Below are positions 1 to 11,188 of a stretch of 64,000 nt of DNA, one piece after another. The DNA comes from Lathyrus oleraceus (taxonomy: Eukaryota > Streptophyta > Magnoliopsida > Fabales > Fabaceae), in the NCBI RefSeq assembly GCF_024323335.1, contig NC_066584.1:235581494-235645493 (forward strand), given 5' to 3'. How positions within the stretch are numbered: position 1 is the first letter of the stretch; each line of letters starts with the position of its first letter. The translations under genes were made by a program, and so were the position numbers. Under the pieces are notes generated by a model that was given only the letters and a program-made list of their open reading frames with translations, was not told the origin of the DNA and ran no database searches.

Positions 1-454
1 AAATATGGGGACGGGTCAGGTAATAGGGATACTAGAATATTAAATATGTAGTTAATGTTTTGATATTTTGATTTGCATTCATTATTTAAAATATTTGAAA
101 TGTATGCAAGAAAATTTTTGAGATTTTTTTTATTTTATTATTTGTAAAATAATTTTATTTTGTAAAAATAAATATTTTTATTAAACAAATTGATTTTATT
201 AAATAGATAGTGGCAAGGATACCCGAACCCATTTGGGACGGGTTTGGGTTTTAATTCTTCATCCCCGATGGCATTTGGGACGGGGAACGGGGATTATTTT
301 GGGATTTGGGTTTGGGTTTGGGGGATGTAAAATTCGTCTCTTACCCGCCCCATTACCATGTTGATTAAACATAATATTCAGGATCAATCGGCTTATTCAG
401 AAATTTCTCTTTGTAGAGTTGCAGACTATCCACAGGAAGAAAGTGTTTTACCAT
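1..454. repeat. Flank segment L, copy 1, next to an Ogre LTR
   Basis: This segment is repeated almost exactly at 10,829-11,282, with about ten substitutions by eye. Positions 1-360 are the end of a purine-rich 'gggacggg' repeat (polypurine stretches, AT-rich core). Positions 361-454 read on the minus strand as a short piece of an open frame that ends at the LTR. Its last five bases, ACCAT (450-454), equal the five bases after 13,102, as expected for a target-site duplication. The window edge cuts the segment, so its full length is unknown. Confidence 0.75.
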
Positions 455-2256
455 TGTCGCAACCTGAAAAATGGAATGCGAAAAAAAAACAACCGGCGAA
501 GAAAGACAGGAGAGTCGCCACCGTGCGTTATTTATCCCAAAGGAGGGAAAGGAAACGCTCGAAGTAAACCTGGAAAAAGGAAAGGACAAGACAGGGTCTC
601 GTAACCAAATCTTGGGTTCGGGATTCGGTTATGCGAAGGGAAGGTATTAGCACCCCTACGCATCCGTAGTACTCTACGGGATCCACTTTTGTAGTTCTTG
701 TCTAAAGGGTGTGAGTTTATCTTGTGTTATTTACTAAAAAAGGGGTTAAATGAAAATGACTCGCGCGGATGTCGCATCCACTGCATACATATCTCATCTG
801 AATATGAGAATCAGAGTCTTCGTAGCTCGGCTCACCTATGGGTTGGGGGGGTGTGCTTGGTAAGACATCGCGTCTTATGCCTACGTATCTCATCTGGAAT
901 GAGAATTAGAGCAAGCCGTAGTTCGGCTAACAACGGGGTTATGGATTGGGTTTTGGACAAACGACGTTACTACGCAATCTACCGGATGCTCGACCTTTGG
1001 AGACTTACTCGCCTGTAGTAGAAGGAGCTAATGTGTTCTTAGGATAAGAAAAATCAATGAGTTGGTAGGGTTAGGGATGCTCATGCAAAAAGTCAGTCCT
1101 TGACGAAGGAACCGCGCTACTTGTGGGGATACGAACACATACAAAACAAACATGTATAAACTAAACGTGCCAACAAGGTAATCAGAATAAATCTCCCAAA
1201 TGGTATCCCACAAGCAAAGTGGAATATCCAGCGAGCTATCCCTGCAAAAGTCATGTGAGCCTTCACAAAAACTCAACAAAAGGGTTAGTGAAACAAGATA
1301 AGGATTAGGAGAAAACATGCTACGACAAACGTAAGTCAGATTAGAGAAAAACAGAAAAAAGCAAATGCTACTGTCGCGATCGCTACTGTCTCGTCTAGCG
1401 AAGGCTTGGCGAAGCGTCGCTGCGTGCTCGCCTAGCGAAGGTGCTAGCGAGCGCCTGTGGGTTTTGGATTTTTCATGGATAACAGTATGGTTTCAGAAAC
1501 CTCAAACACTGTGGCATACACTTCAGAAATTAAACGATTAAGCATTCAAGGCATTATTTATACATTCATACATAATTATGAACCCGTGGGCAAAAACCTA
1601 ATGAAATTCATCCATCATACCTCAAACATTCAGAGTATTCAACTTCAAAGCACAAAGGTAATGGGAATAAGGGCAAACCTGATTGGAGAGATCGGTTGAA
1701 ATCAAATGGCACGGCTGGATTTGCAAACCAATGTTAGGGTTTGCTTGAGCTGAAAGTGTGTGAGTCAGAATGAACCTTTCAGAGTTGCCTGGAGGTTGCT
1801 GCAGATTAATTCTCACTCTCTCTATCTAGGTTTCTCTCCAGGTTTTGTCCAGGGTTTTGTTTCAATGAAAACTCTAGTATTTATAGCCTAATATTGGTAG
1901 CTTAGTGGGCTTTTGAGAGAGGTCCAAGTCTGAGATTTTTTCTTTTATTTATTTATTTATTTTATTTTTATTTTTTCAAAACACGTGGGCTTCGCCTAGC
2001 GAGCATGACAGCTCATGAACAAACCTTTGCTCCTTCAAGATTAACGTTTTGACTGACAAATAGACCCCTGTTGGAAGTAACTCAAGTCTTTCCCTTGTGT
2101 TGACTGATCATCTAAATAGGACCCACAAAGTGTCCTGGATGATGTTCAAGCTTCTTGGAGCTAATCCCGATTGACATGATGAAATGCAATGTATCTAATG
2201 TTAAATGACCTAAAAATGAATGCGTGAATAAGGAGGGCAAATTTTGGGGTGTTACA
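455..2256 (-). repeat. 3' LTR of the minus-strand Ogre-type element
   Basis: The LTR is about 1.80 kb. On the minus strand it starts TGTAACACCCCAAAATTTGCC at 2256 and ends GCGACA at 455. The element's polypurine tract (GAATAGGGGCAAC on the minus strand, about 2257-2269) adjoins it, which marks this as the 3' LTR. A TATAAATA box lies on the minus strand at 1885-1878. A GTGGCGACTC block about 65 bp before the end resembles the same block near the end of the second Ogre's LTR. It matches 11,283-13,102 closely apart from small indels. Confidence 0.88.
1878..1885 (-). promoter_or_regulatory. TATA box of the Ogre-type 3' LTR
   Basis: TATAAATA on the minus strand, about 370 bp after the LTR start, conserved at 12,715-12,708 in the other LTR copy. 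This is the expected place for the LTR promoter. Confidence 0.6.
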
Positions 2257-2399
2257 GTTGCCCCTATTCAGTCATCAGCTAACCCGAGCAGGATGAAAGC
2301 GAACAGCTTATTAGACAAACAGGGTGAGCGGTGATTGAATACCAAAGACATACCGAAAATTTGCGCTCCGAGAACACCGCAAAAATGCTGAAATACACC

Positions 2400-2960
2400 G
2401 CGCTGTTTATTTCTCTTCCGATCCTCTGGCTGAATCTGAATCAGTCTTCTGACTTAATCTGGAGTTTCGATCCTCTGGCTGAATCTATACTCAATTTAGT
2501 CCTCTGGTTGGATGTTAATTTTGATCCTCGGGCTGGATACGGTTTCAATCTTCTGGCTAGATCTTCTTCGATCTTCTGGCTAGATCTTCTTCGATCTTCT
2601 GGCTAGATCTCCTTTGTGTCGATTCTCTGGCTGAATCTATTTTCTTTGATTCTCTGGCTGAATCTACTTCGATCTTCTGGCTAGATCTGAATTGTTTCGA
2701 TTCTCTGGCTGAATCTATTTCCGGTCTTCGGGCTAGACCTAACTTCGATCTTCTGGCTAAATCTTCTTCGATCTTCTGGCTAGATCTCCTTTGTTTCGAT
2801 TCTCTGGCTGAATCTATTTTCTTTGATTCTCTGGCTGAATCTACTTCGAACTTCTGGCTAGATCTGAATTGTTTCGATTCTCTGGCTGAATCTATTTCCG
2901 GTCTTCGGGCTAGACCTGACTTCGATCTTCTGGCTAGATCTGGATTGATTTGATGATAAA
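2400..2960 (-). repeat. Tandem array of about 20-25 bp units in the Ogre 3' UTR
   Basis: Many short units alternate between 'TTCGATCTTCTGGCTAGATC' and 'TTCGATTCTCTGGCTGAATC' types. A longer higher-order block (about 2,600-2,760) is repeated at about 2,770-2,930. The unit core is TCTGGCT(A/G)(A/G)ATCT. Confidence 0.85.
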
Positions 2961-3312
2961 TTCCCATCATCAGGATCTCGCATTTGAGGCATGCGCTGGT
3001 TGACTCTCTTTCGAAATCTGCGCCCAATCTTCATGTTAGATATGCAGCTTCGAGAATATCCCACTCTTGGGCTTCGTACATATTCTTCAGGCTAGAACAT
3101 GTTATAACGACTCTTCGATTAGACTTCATTTTTTAAATGCGATCCGCGGGCTGGATCCTCTTGTAAGCTGATTTTCTGTTGAGCTGTCAATCTATTCCTC
3201 TAGCCGGCTTGCTGGGGAAATAACGCTCGTAGTCGACTCTCTGGCTGAATCTTCAAAACGAACCTTGGGCTGACTCTTGGGAAAACGATTCTCAGGCTAA
3301 ATCTTCAAAAAT

Positions 3313-3605
3313 GACCCTCAGGCTGGATCACTGGAAAACGATTCTCAGGCTGAATCTTCAAAAATGACCCTCAGGCTGGATCACTGGAAAACGATTCTCA
3401 GGCTGAATCTTCAAAAATGACCCTCAGGCTGGATCGCTGGAAAAATGATTCTCAGGCTGAATCTTCAAAAATGACCCTCAGGCTGGATCGCTGGAAAAAT
3501 GATTCTCATGCTGAATCTTCAAAAATGACCCTCAGGCTGGATCGCTGGAAAAATGATTCTCAGGCTGAATCTTCAAAAATGACCCTCAGGCTGGATCCTC
3601 TCACA
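3313..3605 (-). repeat. Tandem array of 53-54 bp units in the Ogre 3' UTR
   Basis: Units start at 3,313, 3,366, 3,419, 3,473, 3,527 and 3,581, each beginning GACCCTCAGGCTGGATC. The period changes from 53 to 54 bp where one A is gained in the AAAA run. Each unit ends in TCTCAGGCTGAATCTTC, so it looks like a dimer of the shorter core seen upstream. Confidence 0.9.
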
Positions 3606-5017
3606 CTTGACCCTCTGGCTGGATCTCGTGACTTTGGTTGTAAGGCAATTCTTCAGTCTGCTTTAAAGGACCTGTTTATCAACTTATGTGTATGCTTGAT
3701 ATGATATGTATGCAAATGCAAATGTTATGCATGGTGCAAAAGAAAAAAGAAATCTGCTCGGGGAAGTAACTCTGGTAGGGAGCGGATCACTGTATCAATC
3801 CTTGAATGCTCTGTGGGGAACGATCCAACTGCCGGGACCGGGGAGCCACCGAAAATAAATCGGCCTTTTTTGAAAAGTTGACCTTGCTGGGAAAGTATCA
3901 ACTATGGAAACTTTGCTTGGTGAGGCTCTGCGAGGAGAGTCGGTGAGGAAAGCACTTCCTGGGGAAATGTCGTAGGAATCGACCTTTGCTAGGGATATGA
4001 ACTTGCTAATCGTCCTCAAGCTGGGGATTAGAACAAATTTGTTAGAAATAATCTGCTGGGGGAGATGAACACTGGGAACACCACCCTCTTGTCTGTTGGG
4101 TATGCGACTACTCCGCTGTTGTTGGGAAGATACAGTCTGGCACTGTGGACTCCGCTGGGGATATACAGTCTGGATATTGTCAACTCTACTGGGGGAACCT
4201 GCTCTGCAGAGGAGAGACTTTGTCAACCGCTTGGGGATGAGGATTCATGACTTGGCATCCGGTTCCTGTGACTTGTAACCAAAAAATACACGTATGCCCC
4301 GGGGGATTACTCGGTTTGAATTCACCATCCGGGATTAAGCACATTCAAAGCAATTTTAAATGTTTTCCTGTGCAAATCATATGCAAAAGCCACCATTATA
4401 TTCAGATGCAATATGTTTCCTCAAGAATTCAGACATCTTTTGCAAACAAACTGATAAATGAAAAGTAAAGAGGCTTTTTAACTGAATTATTCGACTTTTG
4501 TTGGTTGAAAATTTTGTGCCAGGAATAGGCGAGTATATCAGGAAGCTGATCCCTGGAAAGAGGCGATCGCTATAAATTGAACAAGAGAAACTATCCTAAT
4601 AGCAATGTGGAAACGGGGTCCCACTGAGTTTCGACTCTGCTATGGCTCGTATGTCCTCAAGACGCTCTGCTCATCTTGCTTTCTGAAGTGGATGATTAGT
4701 CAATCTTTAACCTTCGAAGATTGCCGGATTGAATGAAACGGTGATATAACACAGGTGAACTCAGGTTGCAGTCATTCGCTTATTCCCTAACTTTTACGTT
4801 GACCGCCCTTTTGGGTTTTCAATCCACCGGGATACCGTTTTTTGCCTGAGCCGCCCTTTTGGGTTTTCGACTCACCGGGTGCACATTTTTTATTTTTATA
4901 TCCCTAATTTTTGCCCGAACCTCTTCATTCTTTTTTTTTTGGTTCGTCGGGATGCCCCTTTTTTGCCTGGACCATTCTTTTTACTTGTCCAGCGGGTCAA
5001 TTTATGTGAAGTATTTT

Positions 5018-6566
5018 TTAACTTCGTCTGAGTTGACAGGGGACGGGAAGTCTTCGCCATTCCATGGTTGTTAGCATCAGAGCTCTGCCAGAGAAAACTC
5101 TTTTAACCACGTACGGACCCTCGTAGTTTGGTGTCCATTTGCCTCTGTGATCTGTGTTGGGAGGAAGAATTCTTTTGAGTACCAATTCACCGACTTGATA
5201 CTCCTGAGGGCGCACTTTATGATAAAATGCTCTCTTCATCCGTCTCCGATATAGTTGGCCATGGCATATAGCTGCTAGTCTCTTTTCCTCAACTAGGCTC
5301 AGCTGATTGTATCAAGAACGGACCCATTCTGCTTCGTCCGGCTCCATTGTTGGTGCAGGGAAAAGTTATTCTGGCACAAAATGGCATATGAACCCCCTCC
5401 GGCGTGATCAACACTGCACCAACTCCGCGACCATTGACGTTGACCGCCCCATCAAACATCATAATCCATTTGGATTCAGGGTCAGGCCCCTCCTCCGGGA
5501 GTGGTTCCTCGCAATCTTTCGATTTGAGAAACATGATATCCTCATCAGGAAAGTCGAACCTCATAGGTTGGTAATCATCAATCGGTTGCTCGGCAAGATA
5601 GTCTGACAAGACACTTCCTTTGATGGCTTTTTGTGAAGTGTATTGCATGTCATACTCTGTCAGCATCATTTGCCACCTAGCAACCCTTCCGGTAAACGCT
5701 GGCTTTTCAAAAATATACTTGACTTGATCCATCTTTGATATCAATAGAGTCGTGTGAGTCAACATATACTGTCTTAGTCGGCGAGCAGCCCATGCCCAAG
5801 CGCAGCAAGTTTTCTCAAGCAGTGAGTATCTTTGTTCACAGTCGGTAAACTTTTTGCTAAGGTAGTATATTGCATGCTCTTTTCGACCTGACTCATCATG
5901 CTGACCGAGCACACAACCCATTGACCTTTCTAACACAGTTAAGTACATGATCAACGGTATTCCCTCTACTGGAGGCATTAGAATCCGGGCTCCTGCAAAT
6001 ACTCTTTTATTCTTTCAAAGGCTTTCTGACAATCATCATTCCAACTGACCTCTTGCTCTTTTCTCAGCATTTTGAACAATGGCTCGCATGTGGCTATAAG
6101 ATTAGATATGAACCTTAAAATGTAGTTCAATCTGCCCAGGAGGCCACGAACCTCTCTTTCTGTTTTAGGTGCAGGCATTTCTTGAAACCTGGCATATCTT
6201 GATAGGACTGATCAATCGTTCTTTCACCTCAGCCTGTAGACTGGCCCCGATCTTGATTTCTTTCTTGTCGTCTTCGGTACCAATGTTGATGGTCTCAATC
6301 ACCTTCTGATAAGGTGTAATAGCTCGGTTCTCATGTTTCAACAACCTGGCTAACTCTTCAGGCAATTCACAATCTTCCTCAACCCCTTCTTCGGCTTGAT
6401 AGATAGGATTGTCGGAGTCATACTTAGCCATAGCAGTGTCGTTAGCAGTGAGATCCGGGTGATCAGTTTTACGAGGTTTTTTTTGGAAAGAAAAACGAAA
6501 AAGAAACATGAAAAAGAAACATTGCCGTTTTTGTAAAAGTAAAAATAATTGAAAGAAAGAGAACAC
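5018..6566 (-). pseudogene. Ogre-type RT/RNase H/integrase polyprotein, heavily deleted
   Basis: On the minus strand the coding remnant starts with the acidic linker before RT (motif NPIYQAEEG, about 6,420-6,395), which aligns with NPIYQAEDG in the second Ogre. Near 6,180 it jumps to the end of RT (motif REVRGLLGRLN), so the palm with YVDD is missing. The connection/first RNase H region follows (5,978-5,560; SLLEKTCCAWAWAARRLRQY), then the start of the second, archaeal-type RNase H (FDGAVN in place of FDGSSN). At about 5,395 it jumps from TNN directly into the integrase C-terminus (VEEKRLAAICHGQLYRRRMK, then GKWTPNYEGPYVVKR). The integrase zinc finger and DDE core are absent. Frames change at both joins. 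No functional product is possible. Confidence 0.85.
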
Positions 6567-6712
6567 AAAATTGTTTGCAAAAGCTGTCCTTTATTGATGA
6601 AAATAATTGCGAAATGTAACTAAATGGATGGCCCTACAGATGAGTCATTACACCTTGGTCAAAGTGTAAGACTTTATTATGCATGTGATAAAAGGAAAAC
6701 AATAAAAATTAC
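6470..6712 (-). other. Probable Ogre intron between protease and pol
   Basis: On the minus strand the protease frame ends ...AAG GAG TAA at 6,709. The stop lies inside GA|GTAATT, whose GT starts at 6,712. The second Ogre has the same context (GA|GTAATT at 50,483). Downstream is a T-rich stretch before the pol frame. I could not place the 3' splice site here: pol coding similarity begins near 6,430. The donor is well supported, the acceptor is not. Confidence 0.6.
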
Positions 6713-8247
6713 TCCTTCAGTAGAGTAAACCGGACGACTTTTTCAGACGACCAATTGTCGAGCTTTTCTCCTGGGACACACGGGCGAATCCAGCTATCTA
6801 AGTCACAGTCGCTGTCAGCCTTGTCTTCATCTGCAGCATTGACGGTGTGGGGAGAAACCAAACCCCTGCTGGAGAAAGTACCGGCTTCATTCTTCTGAGA
6901 CCCCGGAGTATACCCCAATCCAAACTTATCTTCTTTTATGATTGGCTCCACAAATTTGCCCCAGCCTTGGGCATTACCAGTCTTAACCACTTCAACAGCT
7001 TGCTTGTATGAAGAGATAGAAGTCCCGACCTTCTCAGACTCAGGTGAAAAGACAGCTTCGGGCACGACCTCACTGATGTTTATAGTTTCGAAGCCCTGAC
7101 ACGGCATCTCATGCATCTCGCCATCCATCTCCACATACTTAAACGTAGACAGGTGGCTAACAAAAATATCCTCTTCACCATAGACAGTGACGATTTGACC
7201 TTCTAGTCCATATTTGAGCTTTTGGTGGAGGGTAGAAGTAACAGCAGGCAGCATGAATCCAGGGCCAACCTAGCAGACAGCTATAAGCAGGCTGGATACC
7301 ATCACATAAAAGGTACTCTTGAATACCTACGGTCCAATCTTAACTGGCAACTCAACTTCGCCACAAACAGCTCGCTTAGAGCCATCAAAAGCCCTCACAA
7401 CCAAATTACTCGGCCTCAGGGTGGCGTCATCGCAATCCAACTTCATCAAGGCTTTCTTTGGAAGAACATTTAGAGAAGAGCATGTATCAACCAAAACATG
7501 GGAAAGCACCGTCCCTTTGCATTCCATTGTGATATGCAAGGCTTTATTGTGATTCCTGCCCTCAGATGTTAAGTCATAATCGGTGAAACCTAGCGCATGG
7601 CTAGCGTTTACATTCGAAACTACCGACTCCAGCTGGTTAACAGTTATCTCTGGTGGAACATAGGCCATATTCAGTACTTTCAACAAGGCTGTTTTGTGTG
7701 CCTCGGAGCACATCAATAGTGAGAGAATGGAGATCCTTGAGGGTGTCTGATTTAGCTGGTCGACTACCTTGTAGTCACTTTTCTTGATAATCCTCATAAA
7801 CTCATCCACTTCCTTCTCGAATGCGGTCTTAGGAGGAGCTTCCTCGGTAGTAACCTCTTCGGTGGATACCTGTTTTCCTTTAGCCTTGGCAGTTGCCTCA
7901 GCTTCAGCATTCGTGCGCAATGTTGATGGTGTAAATAGGTGTCCACTGCGAGTGAAGCCACCAATTCCTCCAACATTTTCTACAGCGGAGCTACCAATGT
8001 CAATGTCTTCTTTGTTAACTTTCTGCCCCTGGCAGTAGATATCAGCCCCATAGTGCCACGGGATAGCACTGTCTTTCTCATACGGAACAGGTCCTGGTAC
8101 CGTGATGGTGACTGGACCAATCAAAGTCGGTTGAGGATTGTCAGAGTAAATTGGTGTTGGACTTTCTAGGAAATATATTGTCATCGGAGCGGGTCTCTCG
8201 GGAACATATATTTCTTCAGGAGTGAAATAAAACATTACTGTTGACAC
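6713..8247 (-). pseudogene. Ogre-type aspartic protease region, mutated
   Basis: On the minus strand, two frames (8,247-7,327 and 7,254-6,709) carry the gag-pro linker and the retropepsin-like domain. Motifs include KSDYKVVDQLNQTPS, SHVLVDTCSSLNVLP and, near the end, DSDCDLDSW. The protease signature reads D-T-C rather than D-(T/S/N)-G; the second Ogre has IDNGSSLNVLP. The Gly-to-Cys change would be expected to damage the active-site loop. A frameshift near 7,300 separates the halves. Similarity to 49,249-50,482 extends over the whole region. The product would have cut the Gag-Pol polyprotein. Confidence 0.85.
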
Positions 8248-8277
8248 ATCATTCTACACTGGACGGGTCTGGTCGAA

Positions 8278-10040
8278 CTAAAGACAACCTTCATCTATCA
8301 GTTGCTGAATACCCTTTCTCAAACTGTCACATCCGTTCTCGGCAGCTTGACAATTTCCGCACTCTTCCCCACAGCCCGGGAAAATCTGTCCTTTCAAAAG
8401 TCGGTCTTTAACTACCGATAGCGAAGTCTTCACTTTAGCCACATCAGAAACCAAATTCAAAGTTTCCCCACTATCAAGAGCATTAATCCTCTGCCCGCCG
8501 TGAGCTGGCATCGGATTTTGGATAACATTAGGCACCGGAGAAAAATTGATGGCCTGGGCATCTCTCAAATCTTGTACCTTTAGCTGGAGAGCCTTGCAAT
8601 TATCTGTAGTATGGTCAGGTGCGTTGGAGTGAAAAGCACATCTGGCGTTGACATCATAACCTCTAGGCAGATTGTTGGGATCGACCGGTGGGGCCAGAGT
8701 TCTCAACGTAACCAGATTCATGTCAATCAGCTTGGGAAGTAATACAGAATAAGGCATTGGGATTGGCTCAATGACCCGGTCTGCCTGCCTTGGACGTTGT
8801 TGATAGTGTCTCTACTGACCCGGATTACCTCCTTGTTGTTGATTGTTGTACCTGGGTTGTTGTTGCGGATGACACTGCGGTTGAGGAACAGGTGTTGGAA
8901 TAGTGACTGCGGCCACTTGATCTTGATATTAATTAGGGCGTCCTCTGCCCCTGCCTCTGCCGGCATATACAACGCTCGTCTCACCTTCTCTTCTTCGCTG
9001 ACCATTACCAGCAAATGGTTTCTTGGGAACTGATGAGTTGGAAACACTGTTGTCTTGAATTCGGCCCATCTTCAACAGACTCTCGATCCTTTCTCCATCA
9101 ATCACTATCTCTGCAAAGCTGATTGACGGGCAAGCAGCCAATCTCTCGATATAATTGCCTTGAAGAGTGTTCATGAACATGTCCGCCATCTCCCTTTCAG
9201 ACATAGGGGGTTGGACGGATGCAGCAATCTGTCTCCAACGCTGAGCATATTCTCTAAAGGTCTCCTTGGCAGTCTGAGACATTCCTTGCAACAAGGTCCG
9301 ATTTGGAGCCATGTCCAAGTTGTATTGATATTGTATGACAAAAGCCTCTGCTAAGTCTTTCCAGCTCTTGATGGTAGTGCGAGACAAATGAGAATACCAT
9401 TCACGAGAAGCTCCAGTTAGACTGTCTTCAAAATAGTACATCCACAGCTTTTCATCTTCCGTGTGAGCTCCCAACCTTCCCAAATAAGATTGGAGATGAG
9501 TGCGTGGGCAAGAAGCCCCGTTGTATTTCTCAAAAGTAGGGGTTTGAACTTGTGAGGGATCCTTACTCCCTGAACCAGACCAAGATTGGTGACATCAAAA
9601 CCTAAGGAATTTTGATACTCCAAAGATTTGAGCTTCTCAGCAAGCTCATCCATACGGCGAGTGGTCTCGAGGGCCTCGTCGTGCAAAGAAAATTGATCAT
9701 ACTGACAATCTTCAGTAACGGGGCGCCCGTTAATCCGAATCCCTTGATTCACATTGTACCTTCCGCCAATACCATTCCCAACATTTCCCGTGCTGCCAAC
9801 ATTACCCGGGTTTCCATCAACATTTGCGTTACCCGCGTTTCCAGTGTTCACAGGGTTATCAGCGTTCCCAGGGTTACCAGGGTTTCCCTCAGCATTTGGT
9901 ATCTCTACCTCTGGATCGGGCCTCGGTTGCTCTACCAATTCCCTCAGCTTTTCCTGGCCTTCTGCCATACCAGTCATCAATGTCATGAACTGATCCATCC
10001 TTTCACGCATATCAGCCAGTTCTTTCTGTATCTGGTCCAT
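8278..10040 (-). pseudogene. Ogre-type gag, frameshifted
   Basis: The likely start is the minus-strand ATG at 10,040 (MDQIQKELADMRERMDQF). An Asn/Gly/Pro-rich low-complexity stretch follows (about 9,910-9,760), then the gag core (WMYYFEDSLTGASREWY, DLAEAFVIQYQYN, about 9,455-9,300), an RGRGRGR patch (8,945-8,930), and a C/H motif (CAFHSNAPDHTTDNC, about 8,645-8,600) of the kind at the gag end of the second Ogre (CAYHSDSPGHDTNDC). The frame shifts near 9,480 and between 8,930 and 8,757. The product would be the capsid/nucleocapsid precursor. The ORF1 that precedes gag in the second Ogre is not found here. Confidence 0.85.
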
Positions 10041-10416
10041 TGCTAGTCGTGGACAGTTTTCCTTTGTCGGGTACCTGTGAACTCGCTTGGGACCAATAAC
10101 TGCCTGAAACAGGGAACAAACATTAGACACTGCGGTGACACCTGCAAAACAAACAAGGGTTAGTATGCATGGTATGCGATGCACTGCTTATTCGATTTTA
10201 AGGCCCCCCCTTAAAAAGGGAATACCCTGCAAATGAATAAGCATGAGATGTTGGATGCAAATATGCAGATGATGTTATGCAATGCAATGGCATGTCAATC
10301 AGAATTGTTGGATCCGCTTGAACATCTGTCAGGTTGCACAGCCTGGAGAGAAATTAAGAGGATCAAGCAAAGCACACCAAACAAAGGTCATGGGATGGAT
10401 CATGTTATCCTTAATA
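10041..10416 (-). other. Leader upstream of gag and presumed recombination junction
   Basis: From about 10,040 to 10,280 this resembles an Ogre pre-gag leader: ATGC-rich runs such as atgcaatgcaatggcatg, and T-rich tracts followed by CAG on the minus strand. I found no primer-binding site of the TGGCGACTCTGCTGGGGA type. Beyond about 10,400 the sequence is an unrelated coding remnant, so the junction between element and flank should lie at about 10,280-10,416. No other gene is seen here. Confidence 0.5.
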
Positions 10417-10746
10417 TCAACCATCCATTTTTGACATACCAATGTTCTCAGCCAAAGACTTGGAAATAGACAAGACAAAACAAACTTTATCATACTCGGC
10501 CAGTTTAACACCAGTTACACTCGGATCAGAAGAAGTTAAACCAAGGTATTTAGTGAAATATGTGTAATTGAATCTAACTATCTTATCCTTAAGTCTGCTT
10601 TCAATACCACCAGAGGTTCGCACAAGATTATAATATAAAGCTTTGACGTAGTCAGGGTTATATCTCTTGTTCAGTCCAATAAACTTCAATAATTTGTGAC
10701 CAGCAAAAGGTTTATGAAACTTAGCTTTTAACTCAACCTCAGCAGA
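10417..10746 (-). pseudogene. Coding remnant resembling a plant transposon-associated protein
   Basis: The minus frame runs from about 10,746 to 10,417 with no stop for about 110 codons. It contains VELKAKFHKPFAGHKLL, YNPDYVKALYYNL and FNYTYFTKYLGL. The last pattern resembles the conserved core of plant-transposon ORF proteins and of PMD-like ORF1 proteins (hydrophobic-x-LLGL). Its 5' side is cut by the gggacggg repeat (10,747-11,188). Beyond that, a further fragment (11,282-11,193) continues the coding sense up to the LTR. I infer it belonged to the transposon or gene into which the Ogre-type LTR inserted. The family is uncertain. Confidence 0.45.
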
Positions 10747-11188
10747 GGGGTACCCACCCAACCCATCCCAAATTTGACGGGGAAAACTCGCTTTGACTAG
10801 GATTGGGTTTGGGTTTTCCCCGATTATAAAATATGGGGACGGGTCAGGTAATAGGGATACTAGAATATTAAATATGTAGTTAATGTTTTGATATTTTGAT
10901 TTGCATTCATTATTTAAAATATTTGAAATGTATGCAAGAAAATTTTTGAGATTTTTTTTATTTTATTATTTGTAATATAATTTTATTTTGGAAAAATAAA
11001 TATTTTTATTAAACAAATTGATTTTATTATATAGATAGTGGCAAGGATATCCGAACCCGTTTGGGACGGGTTTGGGTTTTAATTCTTCATCTCCGATGGG
11101 ATTTGGGACGGGGAATGGGGATTATTTTGGGATTTGGGTTTGGGTTTGGGGGATGTAAAATTCGTCTCTTACCCGCCCCATTACCATG
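10747..11188. repeat. 'gggacggg' purine-rich repeat, probable non-autonomous element
   Basis: About 440 bp with GGGGACGGG, GGGTTTGGG and CCCGCCCC motifs at the ends and an AT-rich centre. The same sequence occupies 1-360. It interrupts a coding remnant on both sides, so it looks like an insertion, but I could not find clear terminal inverted repeats or a target duplication, so its class and exact ends are uncertain. Confidence 0.55.

Larger units (their letters stand above)
2257..5017 (-). other. Non-coding 3' region of the minus-strand Ogre-type element
   Basis: This lies between the polypurine tract and the end of the pol remnant. It holds two tandem arrays (2,400-2,960 and 3,313-3,600) and, at about 4,790-4,990, repeated 'CCGCCCTTTTGGGTTTTC' blocks that also occur, in the element's own orientation, just after pol in the second Ogre (54,290-54,390). 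Open frames here follow the repeats and are not genes. Such variable, repeat-rich 3' UTRs are typical of Ogre/Tat elements. Confidence 0.75.

Noticed and set aside
1..454. LTR extending left to include the whole repeated segment 1-454
   Set aside because: The TG...CA boundaries with ACCAT duplications, and the position of GGTGGCGACTC about 65 bp from the end as in the other Ogre, place the LTR edge at 455 and 11,283. Not fully excluded because the window starts here.
2557..3064. Long minus-strand frames rich in Ser-Ala-Arg-Glu repeats
   Set aside because: They follow the 20-25 bp tandem array of the Ogre 3' UTR and exist in several frames; no start context or homology.
9612..10046. Plus-strand frames over gag, one with Pro/Phe/Leu repeats
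   Set aside because: These are antisense images of the Asn/Gly repeat of gag, which has clear homology on the minus strand.
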